Assembly: GCF_013179735.1 (NCBI RefSeq)
Contig: NZ_JABMEG010000002.1
Coordinates: 496,001 to 560,000, forward strand
Source: Permianibacter fluminis
Lineage (GTDB): Bacteria; Pseudomonadota; Gammaproteobacteria; Enterobacterales; Permianibacteraceae
DNA length: 64,000 nt
Direction of reading: 5' to 3'
Positions 8,232 through 17,695 of this stretch are shown in pieces. The position numbers and the translations under genes are program-made. Numbering within the stretch: the first letter of the stretch is position 1; every line of letters starts with the position of its first letter. Under the pieces are notes generated by a model that saw only the letters and a program-made list of their open reading frames with translations, searched no databases and was not told the DNA's origin.

Positions 8232-9566
8232 ATGCTGTTTCGATTGACTGTAGTGGCGGCAGCGTTGTCTGCGTCTGGTTTGGCATTTGCAGCTGTGGCA
8301 AATAAATATGATGTGGTTGAATTGCCTACGCTGTGTGATCCGGCCAATCCAACAAAGTGTGGTGCGTTTAGTTTCGCGTATGGGATCAATAACGCAGGAA
8401 CTATAGTTGGAACGTCCAACGGACCACTTGTGCCAGACACAGGAGATATTGACGGTGACGGCAATGTCACTGAAGAAATACGAGATTACGTTTATCACGC
8501 GTTTAGCTTGCAATCAGGTACCATGGCCGACTTGGGGCATTTGGGTAAGGATGAGAGTTACGCTGTTTCCGTCAATGGGGCTGGCGAAATCGTCGGCCGT
8601 GGTAACAAGGTTACTGCCGTTGACGGTACAACCGAAACGGTTCAGATACGTGCTTTTCGTATACCTGTTGGCGGTAGCATGACGGACTTGGGTGTGCCCG
8701 TACAAACAGTTGGATTAGTAAGCGCTACTGATGTTTCGGATGATGGATATGTTGTTGGTTATGCAACAGCTCAGGCCATTTCTGGAGATACTGCGTACTA
8801 CACACGTGGTTTTGTATTTACTCCGGGAGGTGGCCTGACCCTTATTCCGGCACTTCAAGATAAAACCGGCAGTGTGCTTCGTGCAGTAAATGGGGCTGCC
8901 GGAAGAGCCGTAGGTTTCTCGGTAAAAGATGGAGTTTCTAGAGCAATTCAGCTGGAGCTTAATACTCCCAATACTTTGCTCGATCTGCAGACCTTAGGAG
9001 GGACTTCAGCTGAAGCAAACGACATTAATGCGCTCAGACAGGTAGTTGGTCGCTCCTATACAACAGGTAACTCCAAGATCGAAGCTTTTCTTTATGATGA
9101 ATCAACAACACCAGTAATGCGTGGTTTAGGGCAGCTGGGCGAGACTTTTCGCTTTAGTCAAGCTAATGCAATCAATTCTGCAGGCGATATAGTTGGTACC
9201 GCACAGGCATCCTCTGGACCTACGATCTATCACGCTACTGTATTTGCAAGTGCCACTTCTTCAGCGAAATTGGTGGACCTTAATTTGCGCATTGATTGTG
9301 AAGCTTCGCCATCTACACGCTGGACGCTTACTGAGGCGGTTGGTATCAATGACAGCGGCCAAATTATCGGTTACGGCACGAGAGGCACAAATGTTAGGGC
9401 TTTCTTACTAACGCCCAATCCAAATGTTGATTCTATTCCAACCCCCTGTTCGCCAGCTGAGCCAGAGTTTGAAAATCAAAGTGGTGGGGGTGTTTTTGCT
9501 GCGTTGTTCCTTCCGATATTGCTGTTGGTCCGCACACGTCGTCGCACACGTCGTGTAGTTAAATGA
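8232..9566 (+). CDS. Secreted HAF-repeat (DUF3466-like) protein with GlyGly-CTERM-like tail
   Basis: Exported 444-residue protein of unknown role. The signal peptide spans residues 1-20 (LSASGLAFA). The body is built from repeats of the type AxxINxxGxIVGxxxx, for example YGINNAGTIVG, VNGAGEIVG, INSAGDIVG and INDSGQIIG, alternating with xxxLGxLG strands. This is the HAF/DUF3466 pattern, probably a beta-propeller. The C-terminus is a Gly-rich patch, a hydrophobic stretch and an Arg cluster (SGGGVFAALFLPILLLV then RTRRRTRR), the layout of rhombosortase-processed GlyGly-CTERM proteins. The gene is visibly richer in A+T than its neighbours, which suggests separate history or weak expression. It ends at a strong terminator. 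Confidence 0.8.
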   Translation: MLFRLTVVAAALSASGLAFAAVANKYDVVELPTLCDPANPTKCGAFSFAYGINNAGTIVGTSNGPLVPDTGDIDGDGNVTEEIRDYVYHAFSLQSGTMADLGHLGKDESYAVSVNGAGEIVGRGNKVTAVDGTTETVQIRAFRIPVGGSMTDLGVPVQTVGLVSATDVSDDGYVVGYATAQAISGDTAYYTRGFVFTPGGGLTLIPALQDKTGSVLRAVNGAAGRAVGFSVKDGVSRAIQLELNTPNTLLDLQTLGGTSAEANDINALRQVVGRSYTTGNSKIEAFLYDESTTPVMRGLGQLGETFRFSQANAINSAGDIVGTAQASSGPTIYHATVFASATSSAKLVDLNLRIDCEASPSTRWTLTEAVGINDSGQIIGYGTRGTNVRAFLLTPNPNVDSIPTPCSPAEPEFENQSGGGVFAALFLPILLLVRTRRRTRRVVK

Positions 9567-9593
9567 ATTGCAGTCAGGAAAATGACTCAGAAG

Positions 9594-9619
9594 AAGGGGA
9601 GCTTTCGCTCCCTTTTTTT
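9594..9619 (+). terminator. Intrinsic terminator after the HAF-repeat gene
   Basis: A GGGAGC stem (9597-9602 with 9607-9612) has a TTTC loop and is followed by seven T residues. It lies between the convergent HAF-repeat gene and ETF-QO gene and is oriented for the plus-strand transcript. Confidence 0.88.
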
Positions 9620-9636
9620 GTCGGTGCTGAATCAGA

Positions 9637-11286
9637 TTACATATTTGGATAATTCGGTCCACCAGTCCCTTCCGGCACCACCCAATTGATGTTCTGCTTC
9701 GGATCTTTGATGTCGCAGGTTTTGCAGTGCACGCAATTCTGAGCGTTGATCTGCAGGCGTGGTCGGTTGTCGGCTTCGCGAACAATTTCATAGACGCCAG
9801 CCGGGCAGTAACGCTGGGCCGGTTCGTCGTACAGGGCAAGGTTGTGGTCAATCGGTATCGAGCTGTCTTTGAGCGTCAGATGACAGGGCTGATCTTCTTC
9901 ATGGTTGGTGTTGGAAATGAACACCGAACTCAGCCGATCAAAACTCAGCACGCCATCCGGTTTCGGATACTGAATCTTCTTGCTGCGTGATGCCAGCTCC
10001 AGTGATTCGTTATCTGGCTGGCTGACCCGCAGCGTGAACGGTAGCTTGCCGCGGAACAACAGTTGATCGACACCGGTGAACAGCACGCCGCCCCAGAGGC
10101 CGAATTTGTGGAAGGCCGGGTAGGTGTTGCGGGCGCGGTACAACTCGTCGTGTACCCAGGAGTTGCGGTAAGTCGTTTCAAATGCGCTCAGATTCTCGTG
10201 GCCGGCGCTGCCGTTTTTCAGGGCGGCAAATACGGTCTCGGCGCCCAGCATGCCGGATTTCATCGCGGTATGACTGCCTTTGATTTTCGGCAGATTCAGG
10301 AAGCCGGCTTCGCAGCCAATGAGCAGGCCGCCGGGGAAAGACAGTTTCGGCACCGATTGCCAGCCGCCTTCGTTAAGCGCCCGGGCACCATAAGAAACAC
10401 GACGGCCGCCTTTGAGGTATTTGGCAATGGCGGGGTGGGTTTTGAAGCGCTGGAATTCTTCGTACGGACTCAAATACGGGTTGGAATAATTCAGGCCAAT
10501 GACAAAGCCGATGGCGATCTGGTTGTTTTCCAGGTGATACAGGAACGAGCCGCCGTAAGTGTCGGATTGCAATGGCCAGCCGGCTGAGTGCACCACCAGA
10601 CCTTGTTGGTGATTTTCCGCCGGCACGTCCCAAAGCTCTTTGATGCCGATGCCGTAATGTTGTGGGTCGCGATCCGTGCGCAGACCGAACTTGGCCATCA
10701 GTTGCTTGCCGAGGTGGCCGCGACAACCTTCAGCGAACAGCGTGTATTTGGCGCGCAGTTCATAGCCCGGCTGGTAGGAGCCTTTCTGCTGACCATCTTT
10801 GCCGATGCCCATGTCGCCAGTGGCGATACCGGCGACCGAGCCATCGTCGTGATAAAGCACTTCGGCCGCAGCAAAACCGGGGAACAAGTTAACGCCCATG
10901 GCTTCAGCCTGCTGACCGAGCCAGCGACACAGGTTGCCCAAGCTGATGATGTAATTGCCATGGTTTTTCTGCTGTGGGATCAGCAGCGAGGTCGGCCACG
11001 AGACTGCGCCGGTCTCACTCAGAAACAGGAATTTTTCAGCGCTGACTTCGGTGTTGAGCGGTGCGCCCAGTTCTTTCCAGTTCGGCAGCAGTTCGTTCAG
11101 CGCCCGCGGCTCGAATACCGCACCGGACAGGATATGGGCGCCGATTTCCGAGCCTTTTTCGACCAGACAGACGCTGATGTCATGGCCGCTCTCTTGCGCC
11201 AGCTGACGCAGCCGAATGGCAGCAGCCAGGCCGGACGGCCCACCACCGACGATGACGACATCAAACTCCATGCTTTCACGTGCCAC
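9637..11286 (-). CDS. Electron transfer flavoprotein-ubiquinone oxidoreductase
   Basis: Inner-membrane-associated FAD/4Fe-4S enzyme that passes electrons from reduced ETF to ubiquinone. The FAD-binding GGGPSG lies near the N-terminus (VVIVGGGPSGLAAAIRL), and the C-terminus has the ferredoxin-like cluster motif CVHCKTCDIKDP plus an upstream Cys in YCPAGVYE. I chose the GTG at 11286 (VARESMEFDVV) because AGAGGAAG sits seven bases before it and the family typically begins RESMEFDVV. An in-frame ATG at 11337 would add 17 residues. The 549-residue length fits. It is divergent from etfBA, so both arms of the ETF system share one 230-base control region. Confidence 0.95.
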   Translation of the reverse strand: MARESMEFDVVIVGGGPSGLAAAIRLRQLAQESGHDISVCLVEKGSEIGAHILSGAVFEPRALNELLPNWKELGAPLNTEVSAEKFLFLSETGAVSWPTSLLIPQQKNHGNYIISLGNLCRWLGQQAEAMGVNLFPGFAAAEVLYHDDGSVAGIATGDMGIGKDGQQKGSYQPGYELRAKYTLFAEGCRGHLGKQLMAKFGLRTDRDPQHYGIGIKELWDVPAENHQQGLVVHSAGWPLQSDTYGGSFLYHLENNQIAIGFVIGLNYSNPYLSPYEEFQRFKTHPAIAKYLKGGRRVSYGARALNEGGWQSVPKLSFPGGLLIGCEAGFLNLPKIKGSHTAMKSGMLGAETVFAALKNGSAGHENLSAFETTYRNSWVHDELYRARNTYPAFHKFGLWGGVLFTGVDQLLFRGKLPFTLRVSQPDNESLELASRSKKIQYPKPDGVLSFDRLSSVFISNTNHEEDQPCHLTLKDSSIPIDHNLALYDEPAQRYCPAGVYEIVREADNRPRLQINAQNCVHCKTCDIKDPKQNINWVVPEGTGGPNYPNM

Positions 11287-11516
11287 GAGCTCACTTCCTC
11301 TGATCCACGGCCCTGCGGCCGGCTGGCTAAGGGTCATACGACCCGTTGGTGCGTCCGTATCGGTTTTCGGCCGCTGTTTTGCGTTGAATCATTGACCGGA
11401 AGCGCGCCAGGTTCCAAGATCGCGCCTCCCGCGCCGGGGCCCCTCTTTGCTCAGTTTCTGAGCAGGGCTGCCCGGCTAGTCGAAAGTGCGGAATTATAGG
11501 ACCTTAAGGCCCCGTC

Positions 11517-12266
11517 ATGAAAATTCTGGTCGCAATCAAGCGCGTCATCGACGCCAACGTCAAGGTGCGGGTGAAAGCCGACGGCACCGGCGTGGAAACC
11601 GCCAACGTCAAAATGGCGATGAACCCGTTCTGTGAAATCGCGGTGGAAGAAGCCGTGCGCCTGAAAGAGAAGGGCGTCGCGACCGAAATCGTCGTGGTCA
11701 GCGCCGGCCCGACCCAGACGCAGGAAACCCTGCGTACGGCCTTGGCACTGGGCGCCGATCGCGCCATCCATGTCGAGGAAGCCGCCGAGCTCGAACCGCT
11801 GGCCATCGCCAAGCTGCTGAAAGCGGTGGTGGAGCGTGAACAGCCGCAAGTCGTCCTGCTCGGCAAGCAATCGGTCGATGCCGACAACAACCAGACCGGC
11901 CAGATGCTGGCGGGCCTGCTCGGTTGGCCGCAAGGCACGTTTTTGTCGAAAGTTGGCGTCAATGGCGGCGAAGTTGAAGTCGTCCGCGAAATCGACGGCG
12001 GTCTGGAGACCTTGAAGCTGAAACTGCCGGCAGTGCTGACCACCGATCTGCGTTTGAACGAGCCGCGTTTTGCCAGCTTGCCGAACATCATGAAAGCCAA
12101 GCAGAAACCGCTGGCCAAGCTGACCGTCGCCGAACTCGGCGTCAATGTGGCGCCGCGCGTCAAGACCCTGAAAGTCGAGGCGCCGGCGGGCCGCAAAGCC
12201 GGTATCAAAGTCGGCTCCGTGCAGGAGCTGGTCGACAAACTGCGTAACGAAGCGAAGGTGATCTGA
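11517..12266 (+). CDS. etfB: Electron transfer flavoprotein beta subunit
   Basis: Beta subunit of the cytoplasmic ETF heterodimer, which accepts electrons from acyl-CoA and other dehydrogenases. At 249 residues it has the usual start [12 protein letters not shown]. Typical internal motifs are [23 protein letters not shown], which binds AMP or supports the fold, and [24 protein letters not shown]. The stop overlaps the etfA start by one base (TGATG), so the two subunits are translationally coupled. Divergent ETF-QO and the fadE and fadD genes elsewhere in the window supply its partners. Confidence 0.97.
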   Translation: MKILVAIKRVIDANVKVRVKADGTGVETANVKMAMNPFCEIAVEEAVRLKEKGVATEIVVVSAGPTQTQETLRTALALGADRAIHVEEAAELEPLAIAKLLKAVVEREQPQVVLLGKQSVDADNNQTGQMLAGLLGWPQGTFLSKVGVNGGEVEVVREIDGGLETLKLKLPAVLTTDLRLNEPRFASLPNIMKAKQKPLAKLTVAELGVNVAPRVKTLKVEAPAGRKAGIKVGSVQELVDKLRNEAKVI

Positions 12267-13210
12267 TGGCCATTCTTGTTATTGCCGAGCACGCCAAAGG
12301 CAAACTCGCCGGTTCGACGCTGAACACCATTGCCGCTGCTGCAAAGATCGGCGGCGACATCCACGTATTGGTTGCCGGTCATGGCATCGATACGGTTGCC
12401 AATGAAGCCGCGCACGTGGCGGGTGTTGCCAAGGTGCTGAAATTGGATGACGCCGGTTTGGCCCATCTCACCGCAGAGAACCTGACGCCAGCCGTGCTGG
12501 CGCAGGCCAAGACCTGTTCGCATGTGCTGGCGCCGGCGACCACGTTCGGCAAGAACCTGTTGCCGCGCGTTGCTGCCCTGCTGGATGTGCAGATGGTGTC
12601 GGAGATCACCGGCGTTGTCAGCGCCGATACGTTCCAGCGCCCGATTTACGCCGGTAACGCGATTGCCACCGTGCAATCGACCGATGCCATCAAAGTCATC
12701 ACCGTGCGCAGCACCGGTTTCGATGCCGTTGCTGCCACGGGCGGCAATGCCGCCGTCGAGGCCATCAGCGCCAGCGCGGACAACAGCCTGTCGAGCTTTG
12801 TCGGTCAGGAACTGACGGTTTCGGCTCGGCCGGAACTGACCGCCGCCAAAGTGATTGTGTCCGGTGGTCGCGGCATGCAGAGCGGTGACAATTTCCCGAT
12901 GCTGGAAAAGCTTGCCGATTTGCTCGGCGCTGGTGTCGGTGCGTCGCGCGCCGCCGTGGATGCCGGCTTTGTCCCGAATGACTATCAAGTCGGCCAGACC
13001 GGCAAGATTGTCGCGCCGCAGCTGTATATCGCCGTCGGTATTTCCGGCGCCATTCAGCATCTGGCCGGCATGAAGGATTCGAAGGTGATTGTCGCCATCA
13101 ACAAGGACGAAGAAGCGCCGATTTTCTCGGTGGCCGATTACGGTCTGGTTGGTGATCTCTTTCAGCTGGTGCCGGAGCTGACCGCTGAGGTCGCCAAGCT
13201 GAAAGGCTGA
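12266..13210 (+). CDS. etfA: Electron transfer flavoprotein alpha subunit
   Basis: FAD-carrying alpha subunit of ETF, 314 residues, coupled to etfB through a TGATG overlap. The C-terminal FAD domain shows the family signature: [14 protein letters not shown] (read here as [14 protein letters not shown]), [40 protein letters not shown] and [10 protein letters not shown]. No accessory insert is seen. A GC stem-loop (13244-13264) follows, without a T-run. Confidence 0.97.
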   Translation: MAILVIAEHAKGKLAGSTLNTIAAAAKIGGDIHVLVAGHGIDTVANEAAHVAGVAKVLKLDDAGLAHLTAENLTPAVLAQAKTCSHVLAPATTFGKNLLPRVAALLDVQMVSEITGVVSADTFQRPIYAGNAIATVQSTDAIKVITVRSTGFDAVAATGGNAAVEAISASADNSLSSFVGQELTVSARPELTAAKVIVSGGRGMQSGDNFPMLEKLADLLGAGVGASRAAVDAGFVPNDYQVGQTGKIVAPQLYIAVGISGAIQHLAGMKDSKVIVAINKDEEAPIFSVADYGLVGDLFQLVPELTAEVAKLKG

Positions 13211-13243
13211 TAATCAGCACAAGCGCAGCAGAGTTGTCGCCAG

Positions 13244-13264
13244 CGGCCCGGTTTATCCGGGCCG
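13244..13264 (+). terminator. GC stem-loop after etfA
   Basis: An 8-bp perfect stem (13244-13251 with 13257-13264) with a TTTAT loop starts 34 bases after the etfA stop. No T-run follows, so it may be a factor-dependent end or a stabilising stem. Confidence 0.45.
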
Positions 13265-13391
13265 TTGGCATTTCCGGGGCGCGGTTTCGTTTGGCCGTGC
13301 TGCCAGCGCAAATTTAATGGCCCGGGTGAAGGCGAAAACGGCACTCGTTTGCTAGGTTTGAAGGGCGAGTCGTCAAGGTAACGCTTACAAC

Positions 13392-14645
13392 ATGAATCTG
13401 CGGCTGAAAGCCGGGGAATTGCTGCCCGGCATGTATGTGGTGGAAGTGGTTCGACAGTCTGGCCAAATGCAGGTCACAACGCAGGGCTGGGTGCGCACGG
13501 CTGCGGCGATTGCGGCGCTGCGCGAGCGCGGTATCGAAGAGGTTCTGATCGATCCCAGCAAGACGATTACCGGGTCCGAAGCCGCTGCGGTTCAGGCCGC
13601 TCAGCTGGCCGCGGCAGCAGCGGCGGCCAGCGAGGCGGCCACGGCGAAAGCGGGCCAATCCGATCCGGTCAGCGCTGTGGTGCAAGCCGCCAAAGTGCCG
13701 CTGGAAACCGAACTCAATCGCGCTGCCAAACTGTATGCCGAAGCCAAGGCGCTGCAGCAAAAAGCGTTTGACGACATCAAGGCCGGTCGACCTCTGGCGC
13801 TGGAGCCCATGCAGAACATGGCGACGGCCTTTATCGATTCGGTGTTCCGCAATCAGGATGCGTTGCTGTGCATGAGCCGGATCCGGGAGAAGGACGCCTA
13901 TCTGCTGGAGCATTCGGTCAACGTCTCGATTTTGATGACAGTGCTGGCCCGACAGCTGAAGCTGGAAGAGTCGGTGATCCATGAGCTGGCGACCGGTGCG
14001 CTGCTACACGATTTGGGCAAGATTTTGGTGCCCGATCACATACTACAAAAACCCGGCAAGCTGACCGACGAGGAGTTTGTCGAGATGCGCCGGCACGTCG
14101 AATACGGCTACGAAGTGGTCAAGCAGATGCCCGGTATTGCACCGCGCAGTCTCGAAGTGTTGATACAGCATCATGAGCGACTGGACGGTCGCGGCTATCC
14201 GCACAAATTGCAAGGCGAGCAGATCTCGCGATACGGCCGCATGATTGCCATTGTCGATACCTACGATGCCATCACCGCCAGTCGGGTGTACAAAGACGGC
14301 TTTACCTCAACCCATGCGTTCAAGATTTTGCGTGAGGCGGCCGGCACCGGTTACGACAATGAGCTGGTCGCCGAGTTTATTCGCGCCATCGGCGTCTTTC
14401 CGGTGGGTTCACTGGTCCGGCTCAAGAGCCAGCGGCTCGGTATCGTCATTCAGTCAGGCAGCGCGGACCCGTTGCGACCGGTGGTCAAGGTGTTTTACCA
14501 CAGCAAATTCCGTCAGCAGCTGCCGGTTACCGATGTCGACTTGGCCGCCGCGCGCTGCGAAGATGAAATCGAGGCAGCGGTCAAGCCGGAGCAATTCAAG
14601 ATCGATCTGATCGGGTTTTTGCGGTCCATTGCTGGCGTCAAGTAA
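13392..14645 (+). CDS. HD-GYP cyclic-di-GMP phosphodiesterase (DUF3391 N-terminus), copy 1
   Basis: Predicted cytoplasmic phosphodiesterase that degrades cyclic-di-GMP. The 417-residue protein begins with a DUF3391-type domain (residues 1-60; LKAGELLPGMYVVEVV). An Ala-rich linker of about 40 residues follows, then the HD-GYP domain from about residue 140. All key signatures are present: LLEHSVNVS, LLHDLGKILVP (HD), a metal-ligand His in RRHVEYG, HHERLDGRGYP (the HHE and GYP motifs) and DTYDAITASR. The Ala-rich linker is longer here than in the paralogue immediately downstream. Weak AAGG precedes the start. It probably has its own promoter in the 181-base gap after etfA. Confidence 0.93.
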   Translation: MNLRLKAGELLPGMYVVEVVRQSGQMQVTTQGWVRTAAAIAALRERGIEEVLIDPSKTITGSEAAAVQAAQLAAAAAAASEAATAKAGQSDPVSAVVQAAKVPLETELNRAAKLYAEAKALQQKAFDDIKAGRPLALEPMQNMATAFIDSVFRNQDALLCMSRIREKDAYLLEHSVNVSILMTVLARQLKLEESVIHELATGALLHDLGKILVPDHILQKPGKLTDEEFVEMRRHVEYGYEVVKQMPGIAPRSLEVLIQHHERLDGRGYPHKLQGEQISRYGRMIAIVDTYDAITASRVYKDGFTSTHAFKILREAAGTGYDNELVAEFIRAIGVFPVGSLVRLKSQRLGIVIQSGSADPLRPVVKVFYHSKFRQQLPVTDVDLAAARCEDEIEAAVKPEQFKIDLIGFLRSIAGVK

Positions 14646-14724
14646 GAGCCGTTTTAACTTTGCCGGATGTCTCGGCAACCCATCCTTGCTGGCAAACCGC
14701 GCCATAACACGGGGAAGAAAAAAG

Positions 14725-14746
14725 CGGTAACCAAGATCGGTTACCG
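14725..14746. repeat. Inverted repeat between the two HD-GYP genes
   Basis: CGGTAACC (14725-14732) and GGTTACCG (14739-14746) form 8-bp arms with a six-base centre. Two further related half-sites, CGGTAA at 14751 and CCGTTAAC at 14761, follow before the second HD-GYP start. The arrangement suggests a regulator site, but the factor is unknown. Confidence 0.5.
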
Positions 14747-14794
14747 AGAACGGTAAAAAGCCGTTAACAAAAATCGTAATGAATGGAGCGACTC

Positions 14795-15997
14795 ATGCAG
14801 AAACGGATGCCGGTGGCGAGCTTGAAACCGGGCATGTATGTCGTTGAAATCAGCCAGCAGGCCGGGCAGTTGCAAGTGCGCACCGAGGGATGGTTGAAAG
14901 ATCAGGCCGCCATTGATGCATTGGCGCAGCTGGGTATCGAGGAAGTCGTTATCGATTTGGCGCGCCGCGACAACAGTAGCGAGCTGATGCCAGCCAAACC
15001 GGTACCAGCCAAGCGCCAAAGCGTTGCGACAACATCGGTGGCGACCGCCAGCTTTGAGCGCGAACTGGTCGAGGCCGACGCCATTTACGGCGAAGCCTTG
15101 CAGCTATTGGACGCGGCCTTGCTGGCCGCCAAAGACGGCCGGCCACTGCCGACGGAGCCGCTGCGCGCGGTGGTCAAGCAGAGCATGGCGTCCTTGCTGC
15201 GCAATCAGAATGCCTTGTTGTGTCTGGCTCATTTGCGCGACAGCAATCGTTACCTGCTCGAACATGCCATCAATACCAGCATTCTGATGACGGTATTTGC
15301 CCGCTCGTTGAAATTCTCTGACACCGACATCGAGGCCTTGGCCTTGGGCGCACTCTGGCATGACATCGGCAAGATTCGCATTGCGCCGGCCATCCTGGAT
15401 AAACCCAGTCGGCTGACGGCAGAAGAAACTCGCGAAATGCAGCGCCATGTCGAATACGGTTTGGCATATGTGCAGGACGTTCCCGGCATAGATGCCATGA
15501 CGCGCGCAGCGATCAGTGAGCACCACGAGCGGATGGATGGCAATGGCTATCCCGGCAAGCTGCGCGCTGCTGCGATTTCCCGTGCTGGCCGAATGATGGC
15601 CATTGTCGACAGCTACGACGCCCTGACCGGCTTGCGCGTTTACCGCGGCGCCGTAACGGCGGTGCGGGCGTTCAAAACCCTGCGCGCCGACAGCTATGCG
15701 CTTTACGACGCCGAGTTGGTGATGGACTTCATCAAGGCCATCGGATTCTATCCGGCCGGCAGTCTGGTCAAGCTGCGCAGCCAACGCTTGGCGATGGTCA
15801 TCTCGGTCAATGCGGGCAAGCCGTATCAGCCGCTGGTCAAGGTGTTCTATCACGGCCGCTTCCGGCAACCGCTGCCAGTGCAGGATGTCGATCTGGCGGC
15901 GCCGGATTGTGATGATGATATCGAAGCTGCCGTGCTGCCCGAGCAATTCAAACTGGATTTGCTGCAGTTCTTCCGCACGGTCGTCTTGCCCACCTGA
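14795..15997 (+). CDS. HD-GYP cyclic-di-GMP phosphodiesterase (DUF3391 N-terminus), copy 2
   Basis: Second tandem HD-GYP protein, 400 residues and clearly paralogous to the upstream gene along its full length, including the C-terminal PVxDVDLAAxxCxDDIEAAV stretch. The start is ATG 14795 (MQKRMPVASLKPGMYVVEIS), because GGAG lies six bases before it; an in-frame ATG at 14783 lacks such a site. It keeps LWHDIGKIRIAP, RHVEYG and DSYDALTGLR. The HD-GYP loop reads HHERMDGNGYP, with Asn in place of the Arg found in copy 1; this is within normal variation and should remain active. The paralogue has the longer Ala-rich linker. Confidence 0.93.
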   Translation: MQKRMPVASLKPGMYVVEISQQAGQLQVRTEGWLKDQAAIDALAQLGIEEVVIDLARRDNSSELMPAKPVPAKRQSVATTSVATASFERELVEADAIYGEALQLLDAALLAAKDGRPLPTEPLRAVVKQSMASLLRNQNALLCLAHLRDSNRYLLEHAINTSILMTVFARSLKFSDTDIEALALGALWHDIGKIRIAPAILDKPSRLTAEETREMQRHVEYGLAYVQDVPGIDAMTRAAISEHHERMDGNGYPGKLRAAAISRAGRMMAIVDSYDALTGLRVYRGAVTAVRAFKTLRADSYALYDAELVMDFIKAIGFYPAGSLVKLRSQRLAMVISVNAGKPYQPLVKVFYHGRFRQPLPVQDVDLAAPDCDDDIEAAVLPEQFKLDLLQFFRTVVLPT

Positions 15998-16234
15998 TCA
16001 TCGTCTGCTCTGAAGATGGCCCGGAGGTGCAGTGCTATGCCGAGCTCGGCAAATGCTGCGATGCAGAATTGTAACGGTCTTTTTCCGTCAAAATGCCTCC
16101 CTTGTTCCGACCGGCCGGCTGTGTTCTCATCAAGGCCGCTTTTTTTGGGTACCGCGCCGCGGCATCAATGCTTTGCCACAAGCCGATTCAGTAAGTGCGG
16201 ACCTGTCACTCCCGTTGCCCGTTAAGGAGATTCC

Positions 16235-17695
16235 ATGTTGACGCATTCGCTGCGCCGATCAGCGTTGCCGCTGATTTTGCTGCCGGCTTTGGTCTTGCTC
16301 GCCGGCTGTGGTGATGAGCCGGCTGCGACGGCCAAACCGGCACCGTTCGCTTCCACCTACAAACCGCTGCCGAGCAAGCCGACCTTGCTGCGCAACGCCA
16401 CTGTGTTGATCGGCAACGGCCAGCAACTGGACAACGCCAGCGTGCTGTTGCAAGACGGCAAGATTGTCGCAGTGGGTAGTGATGTGAAGGCGCCGGACGG
16501 TGCCGACATTATCGACGCCAGTGGCAAGTGGGTCACCCCGGGCATCATCGATGTCCATTCCCATCTCGGCGTTTACCCGAGCCCGGCGTTGACTGCCTCC
16601 GAAGACGGCAACGAAATGGTGGCGCCGGACACCGCCTACGCCTGGGCGGAACATGCGGTCTGGCCGCAGGATCCGCAATTTCCGCTGGCATTGGCCGGCG
16701 GTGTGACCAGCATGCAGATTCTGCCGGGTTCGGCCAATCTGTTTGGCGGTCGCTCGGTGACCTTGAAAAATGTGCCGGCGCGCACCGTGCAGCAAATGAA
16801 ATTCCCGGGTGCGCCGTACGGTTTGAAAATGGCTTGTGGTGAAAATCCCAAACGCGTTTACGGTGAAAAAGGCGGTCCGATGACCCGCATGGGCAACGTC
16901 GCCGGTTACCGGAAAAGCTGGATTGAAGCGGCCAAGTATCTGAAAGACTGGAAAGCCTACGAAGACGCGTTGGCCGCTGCCGAAGGCAATGAAGCCGCCG
17001 TCGCCGACAAGATGCCGCAACGCGATTTGCGGCTGGAGACCTTGGCCGGTGTGCTGAAAGGCGAAATCCTGGTGCAGAACCATTGTTACCGCGCCGATGA
17101 AATGGCCGTCATGATCGATATCGCCAAGGAGTTCGGTTTCAAAATCACCGCCTTCCATCACGCGGTCGAGGCTTACAAAGTGGCTGACTTGCTGGCCGAA
17201 AACAATATCTGCGCTGCCGTCTGGGCCGATTGGTGGGGCTTCAAACAAGAAGCGTATGACATGACGCTCGAGAACGCTGCCTTCGTCGACAAGGCGCGCG
17301 CGACTGTCACAGTGGATGGCAAGGAACAGCAGCGTGTGGGCTGCGCGATCATTCACTCCGACTCCGCGCTGGGCATTCAACGGCTCAATCAGGAAGCAGC
17401 CAAGGCGATGGTGGCTGGTCGTCGTGCCGGGATCGACATCAGCGAAGCGCAAGCCATGCGCTGGCTGACCGAAAACGCGGCCAAGGCGCTCGGCATTGCC
17501 GATAAGGTCGGTACGCTGGAGCAAGGCAAGATGGCGGATGTCGTGCTCTGGGATCGCAGTCCGTTCTCGGTCTATGCCCACGCCGAAAAAGTCTTTATCG
17601 ACGGCGCTCTGATGTACGACCGCAACAACAAGCAGCAGCAAGCGGCAACCGATTTCGAACTCGGCATTGTCAAGCCGGAAGGAGAGCGCCTGTGA
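16235..17695 (+). CDS. Amidohydrolase-family lipoprotein (intact metal site)
   Basis: Probable envelope-anchored metal-dependent hydrolase, substrate unknown. The lipoprotein signal is clear: MLTHSLRRSAL, a hydrophobic core, then LLAGC with the lipidated Cys at about residue 25. The 486-residue body has the amidohydrolase TIM-barrel order: ITPGIIDVHSHLG-type entry (here VTPGIIDVHSHLG) with the HxH ligands, NHCYRADE, AFHHAVEA, IIHSDSALG with the terminal Asp, and a C-terminal LEQGKMADVVLWD beta-sandwich return. The stop overlaps the next gene by GTGA. Imidazolonepropionase-like or prolidase-like amidohydrolases are the closest types I recognise. A 237-base upstream gap probably holds its promoter. 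Confidence 0.85.
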   Translation: MLTHSLRRSALPLILLPALVLLAGCGDEPAATAKPAPFASTYKPLPSKPTLLRNATVLIGNGQQLDNASVLLQDGKIVAVGSDVKAPDGADIIDASGKWVTPGIIDVHSHLGVYPSPALTASEDGNEMVAPDTAYAWAEHAVWPQDPQFPLALAGGVTSMQILPGSANLFGGRSVTLKNVPARTVQQMKFPGAPYGLKMACGENPKRVYGEKGGPMTRMGNVAGYRKSWIEAAKYLKDWKAYEDALAAAEGNEAAVADKMPQRDLRLETLAGVLKGEILVQNHCYRADEMAVMIDIAKEFGFKITAFHHAVEAYKVADLLAENNICAAVWADWWGFKQEAYDMTLENAAFVDKARATVTVDGKEQQRVGCAIIHSDSALGIQRLNQEAAKAMVAGRRAGIDISEAQAMRWLTENAAKALGIADKVGTLEQGKMADVVLWDRSPFSVYAHAEKVFIDGALMYDRNNKQQQAATDFELGIVKPEGERL

